From Actinomadura rayongensis (GTDB lineage: Bacteria; Actinomycetota; Actinomycetes; Streptosporangiales; Streptosporangiaceae), in the NCBI RefSeq assembly GCF_009831215.1, contig NZ_WUTW01000004.1, forward strand, positions 62,001-126,000: a stretch of DNA of 64,000 bases, in the 5' to 3' direction. The position numbers and the translations under genes are program-made. How positions within the stretch are numbered: the stretch's first letter is position 1; each line of letters opens with the position of its first letter. The notes under the pieces are model-generated. The model had not been told where the DNA came from and searched no databases. It was given only the letters and a program-made list of their open reading frames with translations. Positions 1 through 8,459 of the stretch are shown in pieces.

Positions 1-129
1 GCGGTACGTAGGTTTCTGGTGAGCAGATTACGACCCTCCGCGACCGGACACAGCCCCCCATGACGCGAAGACCGACCGCCTCGCGGCGTTAGTCCGCAAT
101 GGTCGTGCTGGAAGTTTCCGTACCGGCCG

Positions 130-909
130 TCAGAGCGGCAGCGGCGTGGGACGCTTCGGCTCCCGCCCGTCCCCGGACGAGCGGCCCGTCGCGCGGCGGC
201 CGATCCACGGGAGCAGGTAGGTCCGCGCCCAGTGGAGGTCCTGGCGGCGCTGGGTCAGCCAGTCGGGGGCCGCGCCCGGCTCGGGCCAGGGCTCGTGCCA
301 GCTCCCGTCCACGTCGAGCCCGATGGCGTCGGCGACGCGCAGCGCCATCCTGCGGTGCCCCTCGGGCGACAGGTGCAGCCGGTCCTCGTACCAGGCGCGC
401 GGGTCGTGGAACGCCGATGCCGACCACAGGTCCACGACCGTGCAGCCGCGCACGTCGGCGATGGCGCGCAGGTGCATGTTGAACGTGGCCGCCTTGCCGC
501 GGATGCGCCCGCCGGCGCGCAGCTTGCCGGTGTCGAAGCCGGTGAAGATCACGACATGGGCGCCGGTGCCGCGCAGCCGCCGGACGGCGTCGTCGAACAC
601 CACCGCGAGCGCGTCCGGGTCGGCGCCGGGACGGATCATGTCGTTGCCGCCCGCGCAGAACGTCACGAGGTCGGGGTCCAGCGCGACGGCGCGCGGCACC
701 TGGTCGTCCACGACCTGGCGGAGCAGCTTGCCGCGCACGGCGAGGTTGGCGTAGCGCAGGCCGGGCCGCTCGCGCGCGAGGTGCTCGGCGAGCCGGTCGG
801 CCCAGCCCCGGAAACGGTCGGGCGCGCCGCTCGGGTCCGGGTCGTTCAGCCCCTCGGTGAAACTGTCACCGATCGCGACATAGGTCGTGGCCTGCTTCGC
901 TTCCCTCAT
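130..909 (-). CDS. SGNH/GDSL-family esterase or lipase
   Basis: The 259-residue product is a serine esterase of the SGNH fold. All four blocks are visible: the nucleophile in GDSFTEG (Ser16), Gly60, GGND at residues 87-90, and Asp176-x-x-His179 in the motif DRLHLSPEGH. There is no signal peptide or membrane segment, so it probably acts in the cytoplasm. The usual family length is 200-260 residues, so it looks complete. The ATG at 909 puts the GDS motif at the normal distance from the N-terminus. It is transcribed alone, away from the conservon, with a 13-bp palindrome about 45 bp upstream. The substrate cannot be read from the sequence. Confidence 0.9.
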   Translation of the reverse strand: MREAKQATTYVAIGDSFTEGLNDPDPSGAPDRFRGWADRLAEHLARERPGLRYANLAVRGKLLRQVVDDQVPRAVALDPDLVTFCAGGNDMIRPGADPDALAVVFDDAVRRLRGTGAHVVIFTGFDTGKLRAGGRIRGKAATFNMHLRAIADVRGCTVVDLWSASAFHDPRAWYEDRLHLSPEGHRRMALRVADAIGLDVDGSWHEPWPEPGAAPDWLTQRRQDLHWARTYLLPWIGRRATGRSSGDGREPKRPTPLPL

Positions 910-951
910 GACGGTCCCTCCGGGCCTGGTTCTATCACCACCGACGTAATG

Positions 952-964
952 ATGCAGTCTGCAT
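952..964. promoter_or_regulatory. Perfect 13-bp palindrome upstream of the SGNH hydrolase gene
   Basis: The sequence ATGCAG-T-CTGCAT is a perfect inverted repeat about 45 bp upstream of the start at 909. It lies in a noticeably AT-rich stretch. Position and symmetry suggest an operator, but no regulator gene is adjacent. Confidence 0.35.
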
Positions 965-1020
965 ACATCCTTACGCGACCGTAACTCCCGACCCGCGGCC
1001 CGGCCAGAATATTCCCGGGG

Positions 1021-1656
1021 TCAGCTCCAGCTCGGGGAAACGTTCCCGGACGGCGCCCGCGAACCGCCGGACGCGTGCAGCGTCAACGCGTGCTGCACGA
1101 GCGTGATCAGCACCCGCTTGGTGGACTCGCGGTCGCGCGCGTCGCACTCCAGCACCGGCACGTGCGCGCGGATCGACAGCGCCTCGCGGATGTCCTCGAC
1201 GGCGTACTGGAACTCGCCGTTGAACCCGTTGACGCCCACGACGAACGGCAGGCCCAGCTCCTCGAAGTAGTCGACGGCGGCGAAGCAGTCCTCCAGCCGC
1301 CGGGTGTCCACCAGCACGACCGCGCCGATCGCGCCGCGCACGAGGTCGTCCCACATGAACCAGAACCGCGTCTGGCCGGGCGTGCCGAACAGGTACAGGA
1401 TCAGCTCGCTGTCCAGCGACACGCGGCCGAAGTCCATCGCGACCGTCGTGGTCGTCTTGTCCGGGACGGCCGTCAGGTCGTCCACGCCCGCGCTCGCCGC
1501 CGTCATGACCGCCTCGGTGGTCAGCGGCATGATCTCCGAGACCGAGCCGACGAACGTCGTCTTGCCGACGCCGAACCCGCCGCCGACGACGATCTTCACC
1601 GAGGTCAGCTCGCCGCCCGGGCCGCCCGGCGGCCGGTCAGAGGTTGCGAAGTCCAC
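1021..1656 (-). CDS. cvnD: Conservon small GTPase (CvnD type)
   Basis: The 211-residue product is a Ras-like/MglA-like GTPase, the last gene of an actinobacterial conservon. A P-loop GGGFGVGKTT lies at residues 25-34, a switch-like FGTPGQTRFWFMW follows, and the specificity loop is VNGFNG rather than a classical NKxD. In characterised conservons the GTPase assembles with the Roadblock and DUF742 proteins at the membrane kinase, in a manner compared to a G-protein-coupled receptor. The gene overlaps the DUF742 gene by 20 bp, so co-translation is likely. The conservon number cannot be assigned from the sequence alone. Confidence 0.93.
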   Translation of the reverse strand: MDFATSDRPPGGPGGELTSVKIVVGGGFGVGKTTFVGSVSEIMPLTTEAVMTAASAGVDDLTAVPDKTTTTVAMDFGRVSLDSELILYLFGTPGQTRFWFMWDDLVRGAIGAVVLVDTRRLEDCFAAVDYFEELGLPFVVGVNGFNGEFQYAVEDIREALSIRAHVPVLECDARDRESTKRVLITLVQHALTLHASGGSRAPSGNVSPSWS

Positions 1657-2032
1657 TGAGCACCCTTTCCAGAAGCCGGACGTCCGCCTGCGCGCCCGGC
1701 GGACGCGACTGGTGCAGCCGCAGCAGTCCCTCGGCGGCCATGTCGGCGATGAGGACGCGCGCGACGCCGAGCGGCAGCCGCAGCAGCGCCGACACCTCCG
1801 CGACCGACCGCGCCGACCGGCACAGATCCATGATCGCCCGGTACTCGGGCGTGAGCACCGCCACGTCGCGCGGCGGGAAGGGCGCGGCCGTCACCAGCGC
1901 CTCGACCGCGAGGTCGTAGCGCGGCCTGGTCCGGCCGCCGGTCACCGCGTACGGGCGCACCAGGGAGCTGCCGTCGTCGCCGCCCGCGTCCGGCCCCGCC
2001 GGACCGCGCCGGCGGTGGCCACCTTGTTCCAT
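1637..2032 (-). CDS. cvnC: DUF742 protein of the conservon (CvnC type)
   Basis: The 131-residue product has the DUF742 signature: a short disordered N-terminus, then LVRPYAVTGGRTRP (residues 24-37), and a winged-helix-like half with TPEYRAIMDLC and LLRLPLGVARVL. DUF742 proteins are the third gene of conservons. They are thought to act as an adaptor between the Roadblock protein and the GTPase; no enzymatic residues are evident. The ATG at 2032 gives the usual family length of 115-140 residues. It sits between the Roadblock and GTPase genes on the same strand, and its 3' end overlaps the GTPase gene. Confidence 0.92.
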   Translation of the reverse strand: MEQGGHRRRGPAGPDAGGDDGSSLVRPYAVTGGRTRPRYDLAVEALVTAAPFPPRDVAVLTPEYRAIMDLCRSARSVAEVSALLRLPLGVARVLIADMAAEGLLRLHQSRPPGAQADVRLLERVLSGLRNL

Positions 2033-2067
2033 CGCACTGACCTTCCGTCCTCCGGTCCGGGACCGGT

Positions 2068-2502
2068 TCAGTACCGGTTCCGGCCGGCGCCGAGATCGGG
2101 CAGCGGCCCGGCGTCCTCCGGGCCGCGCAGCGCCGGGGTCAGGACGCGCCCGACCCGCTCCACCAGCAGCGTCATCTCGTAGGCGACGAGGCCGAGGTCG
2201 CAGTCGGGCGCCGCGAGGACGGCGAACACCGACCCGTTCGCGATCGCCATGACGAACAGCAGCCCGCGGTCCATCTCGACCACGGTCTGGTTCACCCCGC
2301 CCGCCTCGAAGATCTTGGCGGCGCCCTGGGTCAGGCTCATCAGGCCGGACGCGATGGCCGACAGCTGGTCGGCCCGCTCCGGCGGGAAGCCCGCCGAGTA
2401 CGCCATCGGGAGCCCGTCGGAGGACACCACCACGGCGTGCGCGACCTTCGGGACGCGGTCGGCGAAATTCGTCACCAGCCAGTTGAGATCCTGCCCGCTC
2501 AC
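2068..2502 (-). CDS. cvnB: Roadblock/LC7-domain protein (CvnB type)
   Basis: The 144-residue protein is a complete Roadblock/LC7 domain, the second conservon component. Family hallmarks are LNWLVTNFADRVP at the N-terminus, the stretch HAVVVSSDGLPMAYS (residues 22-36), and a central beta strand with LLFVMAIANGSVFAVL. Such proteins bind the partner GTPase and modulate its nucleotide cycle. The GTG at 2502 is chosen because AGGAGG lies just upstream and because the GTGA overlap with the kinase stop is typical of coupled translation. Confidence 0.93.
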   Translation of the reverse strand: MSGQDLNWLVTNFADRVPKVAHAVVVSSDGLPMAYSAGFPPERADQLSAIASGLMSLTQGAAKIFEAGGVNQTVVEMDRGLLFVMAIANGSVFAVLAAPDCDLGLVAYEMTLLVERVGRVLTPALRGPEDAGPLPDLGAGRNRY

Positions 2503-5500
2503 CGGGAGCCTCCTGTCTCTCCGTCGTGGTGCGACGGAACGTCGTTGTCGCCCTCCGCGCCGGCGCCGCGCGTCTCGGCCCGGCCCCGCCGCACGCCGCG
2601 CTGGAGGCCCGCGAACCGCTCGCGGACGGCCGCCGCGGAAACGCCATGCTCCCGCTCCGGCGGCGCGGGCGGCGCACCGGGGTCCTGCCGCGTGACCGCG
2701 CCGGGCACCCGGTTGCGGCCGGGGACGCGTTTGGGCAGGCCGGCGGCCGTCCGTCCGGTCCCGGCCGGGCTGGCGGCCGACTCGGCGGCGCGGAAGCCCG
2801 CGTCGGCCGGGGACTCCCAGCCGCGCGCCGGGTCGTCGCGGGGCGCGTCGGGACGGCGCAGGAACCACTCCGAGCGCATCGCGTCGAAGATCGGGGACCG
2901 GTGCCCGGGCGGCCCGGCCGACGCGGTCGGCGCGGTCGGTTCGGGCCGGGCCTCGGGCTGCCGGGGCGGCGGCGGTCCGTCGTCGGGGAAGGTCTGGAGC
3001 GGGCCGCTCTCCCAGGTGAAGGGGCGGGTGCGGGGCTCGGGCGCGTCCTGCGGCTCGGCCGGACGGAACAGGTCCTCGCCCGGCGTTCCCGGCCGGTCGC
3101 GGCCCGGCAGCCGCGCCCCCGGGGTGCGGACCGGCAGGTCGGACGCGGGCCGCCGCTCGCCGCCGGACGGCGCGGGCCGCGTCCCGTCCCCGACGGCCGG
3201 GAGCGGACCCGTGCCGAACGCGGGCAGCGGCCCGGTCGCCCCCGTCGGGAACTGGCCCGTGTTCCGCACGGCGGGGAACTGCCCGGTGTTGCTCGGCAAC
3301 GCGGGAAACTGGCCCGTGTCCGACGGCACGGCGGGGAACTGGCCGGTGTCGCCGCGCTGCGCGGGGAAGCGGTCGGTGTCGTCCGTCCCGACGGGGAACT
3401 GGCCGGTGTTGCTCGGCAACGCGGGGAACTGGCCGGTGTCCACCGACACGGCCGGGAACTGCCCGGTGCCGCCGCGCTGCGCGGGGAACTGGCCCGTGTC
3501 CGACGACACGGCCGGGAACTGGCCGGTGTCGCTCCGCTGCGCGGGGAAGCGGTCGGTGTCGTCCGCCGTGACGGGGAACTGCCCGGTGTTGCTCGGCAAC
3601 GCGGGGAACTGGCCCGTGTCGCCCGTCAGGGCGGGGAGCGGGCCGGTGCCGGCGGGCCGGCCGAGGGCGGGCGGGCCGCCCGTTCCGACGGACGTCCCGG
3701 ACGCGCCGAGCAGCGCGGGCTCGGCCTCGGGCAGCCCGGCGCCGGTGCCGTAGCCGCGCGTCCCGGGCTCGGCCGACGCGATCACCGACGCGGGCAGCAG
3801 CACGAACGCGGTCGTCCCGCCGCCCTGCGCCGCGCGCAGCTCCACCCTGATCCCGTGCCGGACGGCCAGCCGCCCGACCACGAACAGGCCCATGCGGCGC
3901 GCCGCCGAGAAGTCGATGACGGGCGGGCTGGCGAGCCGCCGGTTGGCCTCGTCCAGCTCGTCGTCCGCCATGCCGACGCCGTTGTCGGTGATCTGGAGCA
4001 TCGCGCCGCCGCCGCTGAGCTGCTGCCCGGAGATCGTCACCTTGGTGCGCCGGTCGGAGAACTCGGTCGCGTTGTCGACCAGCTCGGCGAGCAGGTGGAC
4101 GAGGTCGTTCACGGCGGCGCCCGCGACGGTCATGTCCGTCCGGACGGTCAGCGCGACCCGCTCGTACTGCTCGACCTCCGACAGCGACGCGCGGACGACG
4201 TCGATGAGCGGCACGGGCTTCGTCCGCCGCCGCACCTGGTCCTGCCCGCCGAGGACGAGCAGGTTCTCGCAGTTGCGGCGCATGCGGGTGGCGAGGTGGT
4301 CGAGGCGGAACAGGTGGGCGAGCTGGTCCTCGTCGCGCTCGCCCTGCTCCAACTCCTCGATGAGCTGGAGCTGCTGCTCGATAAGCGTCTGGCTGCGCCG
4401 GGAGAGGTTGACGAACATCGCGTTGATGTTGCCGCGCAGGACGGCCTCGTCGGCGGCGAGCCGGACGGCCTCCCGGTGGACCTCGTCGAACGCCCGCGCG
4501 ACCTGCCCGATCTCGTCGGCGGTGTGGACGTCGATGGGCTCGACCTCGATGCCGCCGCTGGCCGCGCCCGGGTCGCGGAGCTGGTCCACGAGGCGCGGCA
4601 GCCGGTTGTCGGCGACCTCCAGCGCGCCGACCTGGAGCCGCCGCAGCGGGCGGACCAGGGACCGCGCGACCGCGAGCGTCGCGAACGCGGCGAGCACCAG
4701 CCCGACGAGCAGCAGCGCGGCGTCGGTGAGCGCGGCCTGCCAGGCGTCGTGCTTGAGGCCGCGGCTGCGGTCCACCAGCGACTGGATGACGCTGCGCTCG
4801 GCCGTGCGCATCTGCTCCAGCCGGGTGCTGCTGGCCTTGACCCACTGGGCCGCGTCGCGGGGCCGCAGCGGCGCGACCGACAGGTTCGGCGCCGTGCCGG
4901 ACCGGATCATCGCCTGCTGGTACATCAGCTCGGTCTGGCCGATGTCGGCGCCGGTCACGACGTCCTCGTAGCGCCGCCGCTGGGCGGTGGACGCCGTCTC
5001 GCCGAACAGGGCGATCTGGCTCTCGCGCTGGGCGTGCAGGGACTGCAGCGCCTCGCGCTCGGTCGGCGTCGCGAACCGTCCGGCGAGGATCGCGACGTCG
5101 AGCCGCGCGCGCTCCTGCGAGGCGAAGTCCTTGGCGCGGGCGAGGGCGGCGAACGCGCGGGCGTCCTCGGCGAGGACGGCGTCGGGGCTGCCCTGCGCGA
5201 CGAGGTCGTCCAGGTCGACGAGGGAGCCGATGAGCTGGCTGTAGACGTCGAGCGTCAGCGTCACCGACCTGCTGTCCCGGCCCGACTGCCTGCGCACCGT
5301 GCCGAGCGTGTCGAGCCGGTACCGCAGGTCGCGCAGCCGGGCCCGGGCCTGCTCGGAGTAGTCGCCGTCGTGGACGGGCGCGAGCGTCGACCGGACGGCC
5401 GCGGCGGCCCGGTCGGTGGCGCGGACCTGCTCGTTCAGGGCGGTGAGCGCGGCGGGACGCTTGCGCCGGGACAGGCTGAGGTACTCGACCGTCAGGTCGC

Positions 5501-5795
5501 GTTCGTCCTCCAGTTCCTGGACGAAACCGGCCGTTCGATCACTGAGCGTAGCCAGCCGCTCGATGCGCGTGTAGACGGCCGCCTCGGTCATCGCGTCCCG
5601 CAGGCGCAGCCCGGCGAGGGCGCCGGCGACCACTCCGGGAATCAGGACGAGCAGCACCAGGCGCGTCGCGACCCGGCGGTCGCCGAGGCGCAGACCACGT
5701 CCGCGCGGCCGGTGTTCGGGCTGGTAGACGGGGTCGTCGCGGAGGGGATCCGCGGCTGGTCCGGGGACCTGGACCCGTTCCGTGGCCGGTCGCAC
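2499..5795 (-). CDS. cvnA: Conservon sensor histidine kinase-like protein (CvnA type) with repeat-rich tail
   Basis: The 1098-residue protein is the membrane receptor of the conservon. A first membrane segment (about residues 42-65, LVLLVLIPGVVAGALAG) is followed by a large extracellular nitrate/nitrite-sensing-like helical domain, a second segment near 355-378, a HAMP linker, and an HATPase domain with the N-box AELVDNATEFSDR and G1 box DNGVGMADDE. No clear phospho-accepting histidine box is seen, as is common in this family. The last 400 residues are low-complexity, Pro-rich and cytoplasmic, and include an array of 10-residue repeats. The GTG start has a GGAGG only 3 nt upstream, so the exact start is uncertain. 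The stop overlaps the Roadblock start. Confidence 0.92.
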   Translation of the reverse strand: MRPATERVQVPGPAADPLRDDPVYQPEHRPRGRGLRLGDRRVATRLVLLVLIPGVVAGALAGLRLRDAMTEAAVYTRIERLATLSDRTAGFVQELEDERDLTVEYLSLSRRKRPAALTALNEQVRATDRAAAAVRSTLAPVHDGDYSEQARARLRDLRYRLDTLGTVRRQSGRDSRSVTLTLDVYSQLIGSLVDLDDLVAQGSPDAVLAEDARAFAALARAKDFASQERARLDVAILAGRFATPTEREALQSLHAQRESQIALFGETASTAQRRRYEDVVTGADIGQTELMYQQAMIRSGTAPNLSVAPLRPRDAAQWVKASSTRLEQMRTAERSVIQSLVDRSRGLKHDAWQAALTDAALLLVGLVLAAFATLAVARSLVRPLRRLQVGALEVADNRLPRLVDQLRDPGAASGGIEVEPIDVHTADEIGQVARAFDEVHREAVRLAADEAVLRGNINAMFVNLSRRSQTLIEQQLQLIEELEQGERDEDQLAHLFRLDHLATRMRRNCENLLVLGGQDQVRRRTKPVPLIDVVRASLSEVEQYERVALTVRTDMTVAGAAVNDLVHLLAELVDNATEFSDRRTKVTISGQQLSGGGAMLQITDNGVGMADDELDEANRRLASPPVIDFSAARRMGLFVVGRLAVRHGIRVELRAAQGGGTTAFVLLPASVIASAEPGTRGYGTGAGLPEAEPALLGASGTSVGTGGPPALGRPAGTGPLPALTGDTGQFPALPSNTGQFPVTADDTDRFPAQRSDTGQFPAVSSDTGQFPAQRGGTGQFPAVSVDTGQFPALPSNTGQFPVGTDDTDRFPAQRGDTGQFPAVPSDTGQFPALPSNTGQFPAVRNTGQFPTGATGPLPAFGTGPLPAVGDGTRPAPSGGERRPASDLPVRTPGARLPGRDRPGTPGEDLFRPAEPQDAPEPRTRPFTWESGPLQTFPDDGPPPPRQPEARPEPTAPTASAGPPGHRSPIFDAMRSEWFLRRPDAPRDDPARGWESPADAGFRAAESAASPAGTGRTAAGLPKRVPGRNRVPGAVTRQDPGAPPAPPEREHGVSAAAVRERFAGLQRGVRRGRAETRGAGAEGDNDVPSHHDGETGGSR
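3190..3647 (-). repeat. Tandem array of about fifteen TGQFPAxxxD repeats inside the conservon kinase
   Basis: About 460 bp code for successive decapeptides of the form TGQFPALPSN, TGQFPVTADD, TDRFPAQRSD, TGQFPAVSSD. The set ALPSN / V..DD / TDRFPAQR.D recurs as a higher-order unit of about 60 residues. The array ends in shorter TGPLPAFG-type copies. The DNA period is 30 bp, so copy-number change would keep the frame. It lies in the cytoplasmic tail, downstream of the HATPase domain. Confidence 0.9.
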
Positions 5796-6073
5796 TTCCC
5801 TCCATCACCTTTCCTGGCGTCGGGCCGCGACGGGGGATCTCGCACGCGGCCCGGCCCGTCGGCGCCCGTGACCCTCGAAGCCTCCGGGGGCTGGGTCATT
5901 GGAGCACAGAGTAATCCCTGCGACCAACCCGAAGTCCGCCATTCCACACATTGACAACGTTGACAGAGTTTCGGACTGTTTAACGCTGTGTGTCCGAATT
6001 GGATCCGACCTGGATAAACAGCGACCTTGGAGCGGTTTACGCTCCACCGGGCCGCGTCGGCGTCGTCGGCCGG

Positions 6074-7708
6074 TTACTTGGCGTCGGCATAGCAGTCGAC
6101 CACGGACGCCTCCATCGGGAACACGACGGGCGTGCCGGGGAACAGCAGGTCGCGGGCCTCGTCCGCCGCCGCCGGGACGGCCGCCGCGACCGCGTCCGCC
6201 AGCTCCGCCGGAGTGTGGACGATCACCTCGTCGTGCTGGAAGAACACCAGCCGGGGCGGCCCGAGCGCGGTCAGCCGGCGGCGCAGCGCGCCGAGCAGCG
6301 CCAGCGCCCAGTCGGCGGCGGTGGCCTGGACGACGAAGTTGCGCGTGAACCGCCCCCGGCCGCGCGTCGCCGCCGCCGCGCGGTCCCCGCCCGCCGACGT
6401 CAGCGCGCGCCACTCGGCCGACGGCGGCGGGCAGGTGCGGCCGAGCAGCGACCGGACGAGATGCCCCCGCTCCCCCGCCCGCGCGGCGGCCTCGACGTAC
6501 TCGAACGCGTCCGGGAACCGCTGCTTGAGGACGGCGAGCAGCCCGGCGGCGTCGCCCGTCCCGCCGCCGTACATCGCCGAGAGCAGCGCGAGTTTGGCCT
6601 GGTCGCGCGGGGCGACCGCGCCGCCGGACGGGAAGGCGCCGGCCAGCGCGGCGTACAGGTCGCCGTGCGCCGCGGCGGCGGCGAACGCCCGGTCGCCCGC
6701 GAGCGCGGCCAGCACCCGGGGTTCGAGCTGCGCGGCGTCGGCGACGACGAGCTTCCAGCCGGGATCGGCGACGACGGCGCCGCGCAGCGTGCGCGGGATC
6801 TGGAGCGCGCCGCCGCCGTGCGTGGCCCACCGGCCCGACACGACGCCGCCGACGATGTACTCGGTGCGGAACCGGCCGTCGCGGACCCACGCGTCCAGCC
6901 ACGCCCAGCCGTGCGCGGTGTGCAGCCGCGCCAGCTCCTTGTACTCCAGCAGCAGCGGCACCGCCGGATGGTCGGTCTGCTTCAGGACGTGCGCGCGCGT
7001 CGACGTCACCGGACGGCCCGCCGCCGCGAACGCCTTCACGAGCTGCGCCGGGGAGTCGGGGTTGACGCGGCTGCCGAACGCGGCGGCGATCCGGTCGGCG
7101 AGGTCCTGGAGGTTCTTCGGCCGCATCCCGGCGGCCGGACGCGGCCCGAGCCGTTCGGTGAGCAGCGCGTCGTGCCGGGCCGCCGACCAGGGCAGGCCGT
7201 CGGCCGCCATCTCGGCGGCGACCAGCGCGCCCGCCGACTCGGCCGCCGCGAGCAGCGCGAACCCGGGCAGCCCGGCCATCCGGCGGCGCTGGTCGGCGTA
7301 CACCTCGACGACGCGGTCCACGTCGTCGGGCTCGGGACCGGTGTCGAACAGCGAGCGCTGCGGACGTTCGGCCAGCGGCGGCGGATCGTCCGGGACGGGC
7401 TCACCGCGCAGCCGCGCCGACGCCGCCGCGACCGAGCGCGGCTCGCCGTACCGTCCGGCGTGGCCGAGCAGCAGCGCCTCGGTCAGTTCCAGGTCGTGGC
7501 AGCGCGCGACGCGGACCCCGGCGCGCAGCAGCGCCGGGTACAGCCGGGCCGTGGCGGGCCACACCCAGCGCGGCGCGCCGACCTCGCGGGCCGCGACCGC
7601 CGCCGCGAGGTCGGGCACCGGCTCGGCCGGCCCGGCGGGGACGCCGTCGTCGGCGAGCGGGCGCAGCACGCCCCCGCCGTCCGGCCCCGCCGCCACCGCG
7701 ATCCTCAT
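6074..7708 (-). CDS. Bifunctional 3'-5' exonuclease/DNA polymerase, PolA-like
   Basis: The 544-residue protein is a short family-A polymerase lacking a 5'-nuclease domain. Motif A appears as VVADAAQLEPRVLAALAGD, motif B as DQAKLALLSAMYGGGTG, and motif C as VFFQHDEVIVHTP with the HDE triad. The N-terminal third would hold the exonuclease-like fold, but its DxE residues are not obvious, so that activity may be lost. Family members of this length are common in actinomycetes beside the full PolA and are presumed to act in repair. The gene stands alone between the conservon promoter region and a DUF4234 gene. The ATG at 7708 begins directly with MRIAVAA. Confidence 0.88.
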   Translation of the reverse strand: MRIAVAAGPDGGGVLRPLADDGVPAGPAEPVPDLAAAVAAREVGAPRWVWPATARLYPALLRAGVRVARCHDLELTEALLLGHAGRYGEPRSVAAASARLRGEPVPDDPPPLAERPQRSLFDTGPEPDDVDRVVEVYADQRRRMAGLPGFALLAAAESAGALVAAEMAADGLPWSAARHDALLTERLGPRPAAGMRPKNLQDLADRIAAAFGSRVNPDSPAQLVKAFAAAGRPVTSTRAHVLKQTDHPAVPLLLEYKELARLHTAHGWAWLDAWVRDGRFRTEYIVGGVVSGRWATHGGGALQIPRTLRGAVVADPGWKLVVADAAQLEPRVLAALAGDRAFAAAAAHGDLYAALAGAFPSGGAVAPRDQAKLALLSAMYGGGTGDAAGLLAVLKQRFPDAFEYVEAAARAGERGHLVRSLLGRTCPPPSAEWRALTSAGGDRAAAATRGRGRFTRNFVVQATAADWALALLGALRRRLTALGPPRLVFFQHDEVIVHTPAELADAVAAAVPAAADEARDLLFPGTPVVFPMEASVVDCYADAK

Positions 7709-7770
7709 CCGCGCATTGTCGCGCGGGGGTACGACGAAAACACCGCCGAAAACACCGCCGGAAACGCCGC

Positions 7771-7801
7771 GGCCCCGGCGTCCGCGCGGGACGCCGGGGC
7801 C
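7771..7801 (-). terminator. Hairpin terminator after the DUF4234 gene
   Basis: A 13-bp perfect stem (GGCCCCGGCGTCC and its complement) with a 5-nt loop starts 14 bp past the stop codon at 7815. It has no long T-run, as is usual in high-GC actinomycetes. Confidence 0.7.
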
Positions 7802-7814
7802 GGGAGGAATCGGA

Positions 7815-8312
7815 TCAGGCCGCCAGCGGAACCTGCTGGCCGGGCGCGGTGCCCGGGTAGCGGTCCACGACCTTGTTCAGTTCGATCTGGTAGTACAGCA
7901 CGCCGAAGCCGAAGATCCCGAGCAGGAAGGCGAGCCCTCCGTTGCAGGACGGCTGCAGGCCCGCCGCCCGCTGCGCCTGCGCGATGCGCCCGGCGAGCTT
8001 GACGTACATGATGAGCGGCCAGATGCCGAGCGTGATGAAGCCGAAGATCAGCGACAGCAGCGCGTTGGTCGCGGCGTCGCCGGTGCGGCGGTCGTAGTTG
8101 AACAGCTCGGCGTGGACCTTGTAGAACCACACGAGGCCGTAGATGCCGAACGTGATGATCGGCAGCCCGAGCCAGGCGCCGAGCGGGTTGCGGCGCTTCA
8201 TGCTGTAACCGGCGGCGACCGGGGCCGGCGCGTGCTGCGGCGCCGGCGCGGGGGCGTATCCGCCCTGGTAGGCCTGCTGCTGATGCGGCTGCCCCTGCTG
8301 GGGATGGCTCAT
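7815..8312 (-). CDS. DUF4234 integral membrane protein
   Basis: The 165-residue protein begins with a Gln/Pro/Ala-rich cytoplasmic stretch (residues 1-45). The DUF4234 pattern follows: KRRNPLGAWLGLPIITFGIYGLVWFYKVHAEL, here residues 49-80, with a conserved aromatic/basic first helix. At least two further hydrophobic segments follow (LLSLIFGFITLGIWPLIMYV and LAFLLGIFGFGVLYY). The start at 8312 is preferred because AGGAG lies 8 nt upstream; longer readings begin in non-coding-looking sequence. The function of the family is unknown. It is monocistronic and closed by a strong hairpin. Confidence 0.85.
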   Translation of the reverse strand: MSHPQQGQPHQQQAYQGGYAPAPAPQHAPAPVAAGYSMKRRNPLGAWLGLPIITFGIYGLVWFYKVHAELFNYDRRTGDAATNALLSLIFGFITLGIWPLIMYVKLAGRIAQAQRAAGLQPSCNGGLAFLLGIFGFGVLYYQIELNKVVDRYPGTAPGQQVPLAA

Positions 8313-8459
8313 TCTGTGCTCTCCTGAGACGCGGTCATAACGCGGCCGACCGTCCGGTGTCGCCGGGTCATCCTTCTTGGGTCGAGGGACGACTGTAGGG
8401 GAGGCGGCCCGGCTTGTCCGTGGATTAAGCAACAGATTCGGGAAACCGCCTACATTTCG

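Noticed and set aside
1..129. Possible gene end at the left edge
   Set aside because: No frame with family motifs or coding bias could be supported in the first 129 bases.
3190..3647. 30-bp repeats as a CRISPR array
   Set aside because: There are no unique spacers between repeats, and the array is translated in one frame of the kinase.
2526..5954. Very long plus-strand open frames opposite the conservon kinase
   Set aside because: They are antisense to a well-conserved kinase and Roadblock gene, lack family motifs and are explained by the high GC content.
5990..8327. Long plus-strand frames opposite the PolA-like gene
   Set aside because: The minus strand carries the polymerase motifs A, B and C in one frame; the opposite frames are low-complexity Arg/Pro/Ala shadows.
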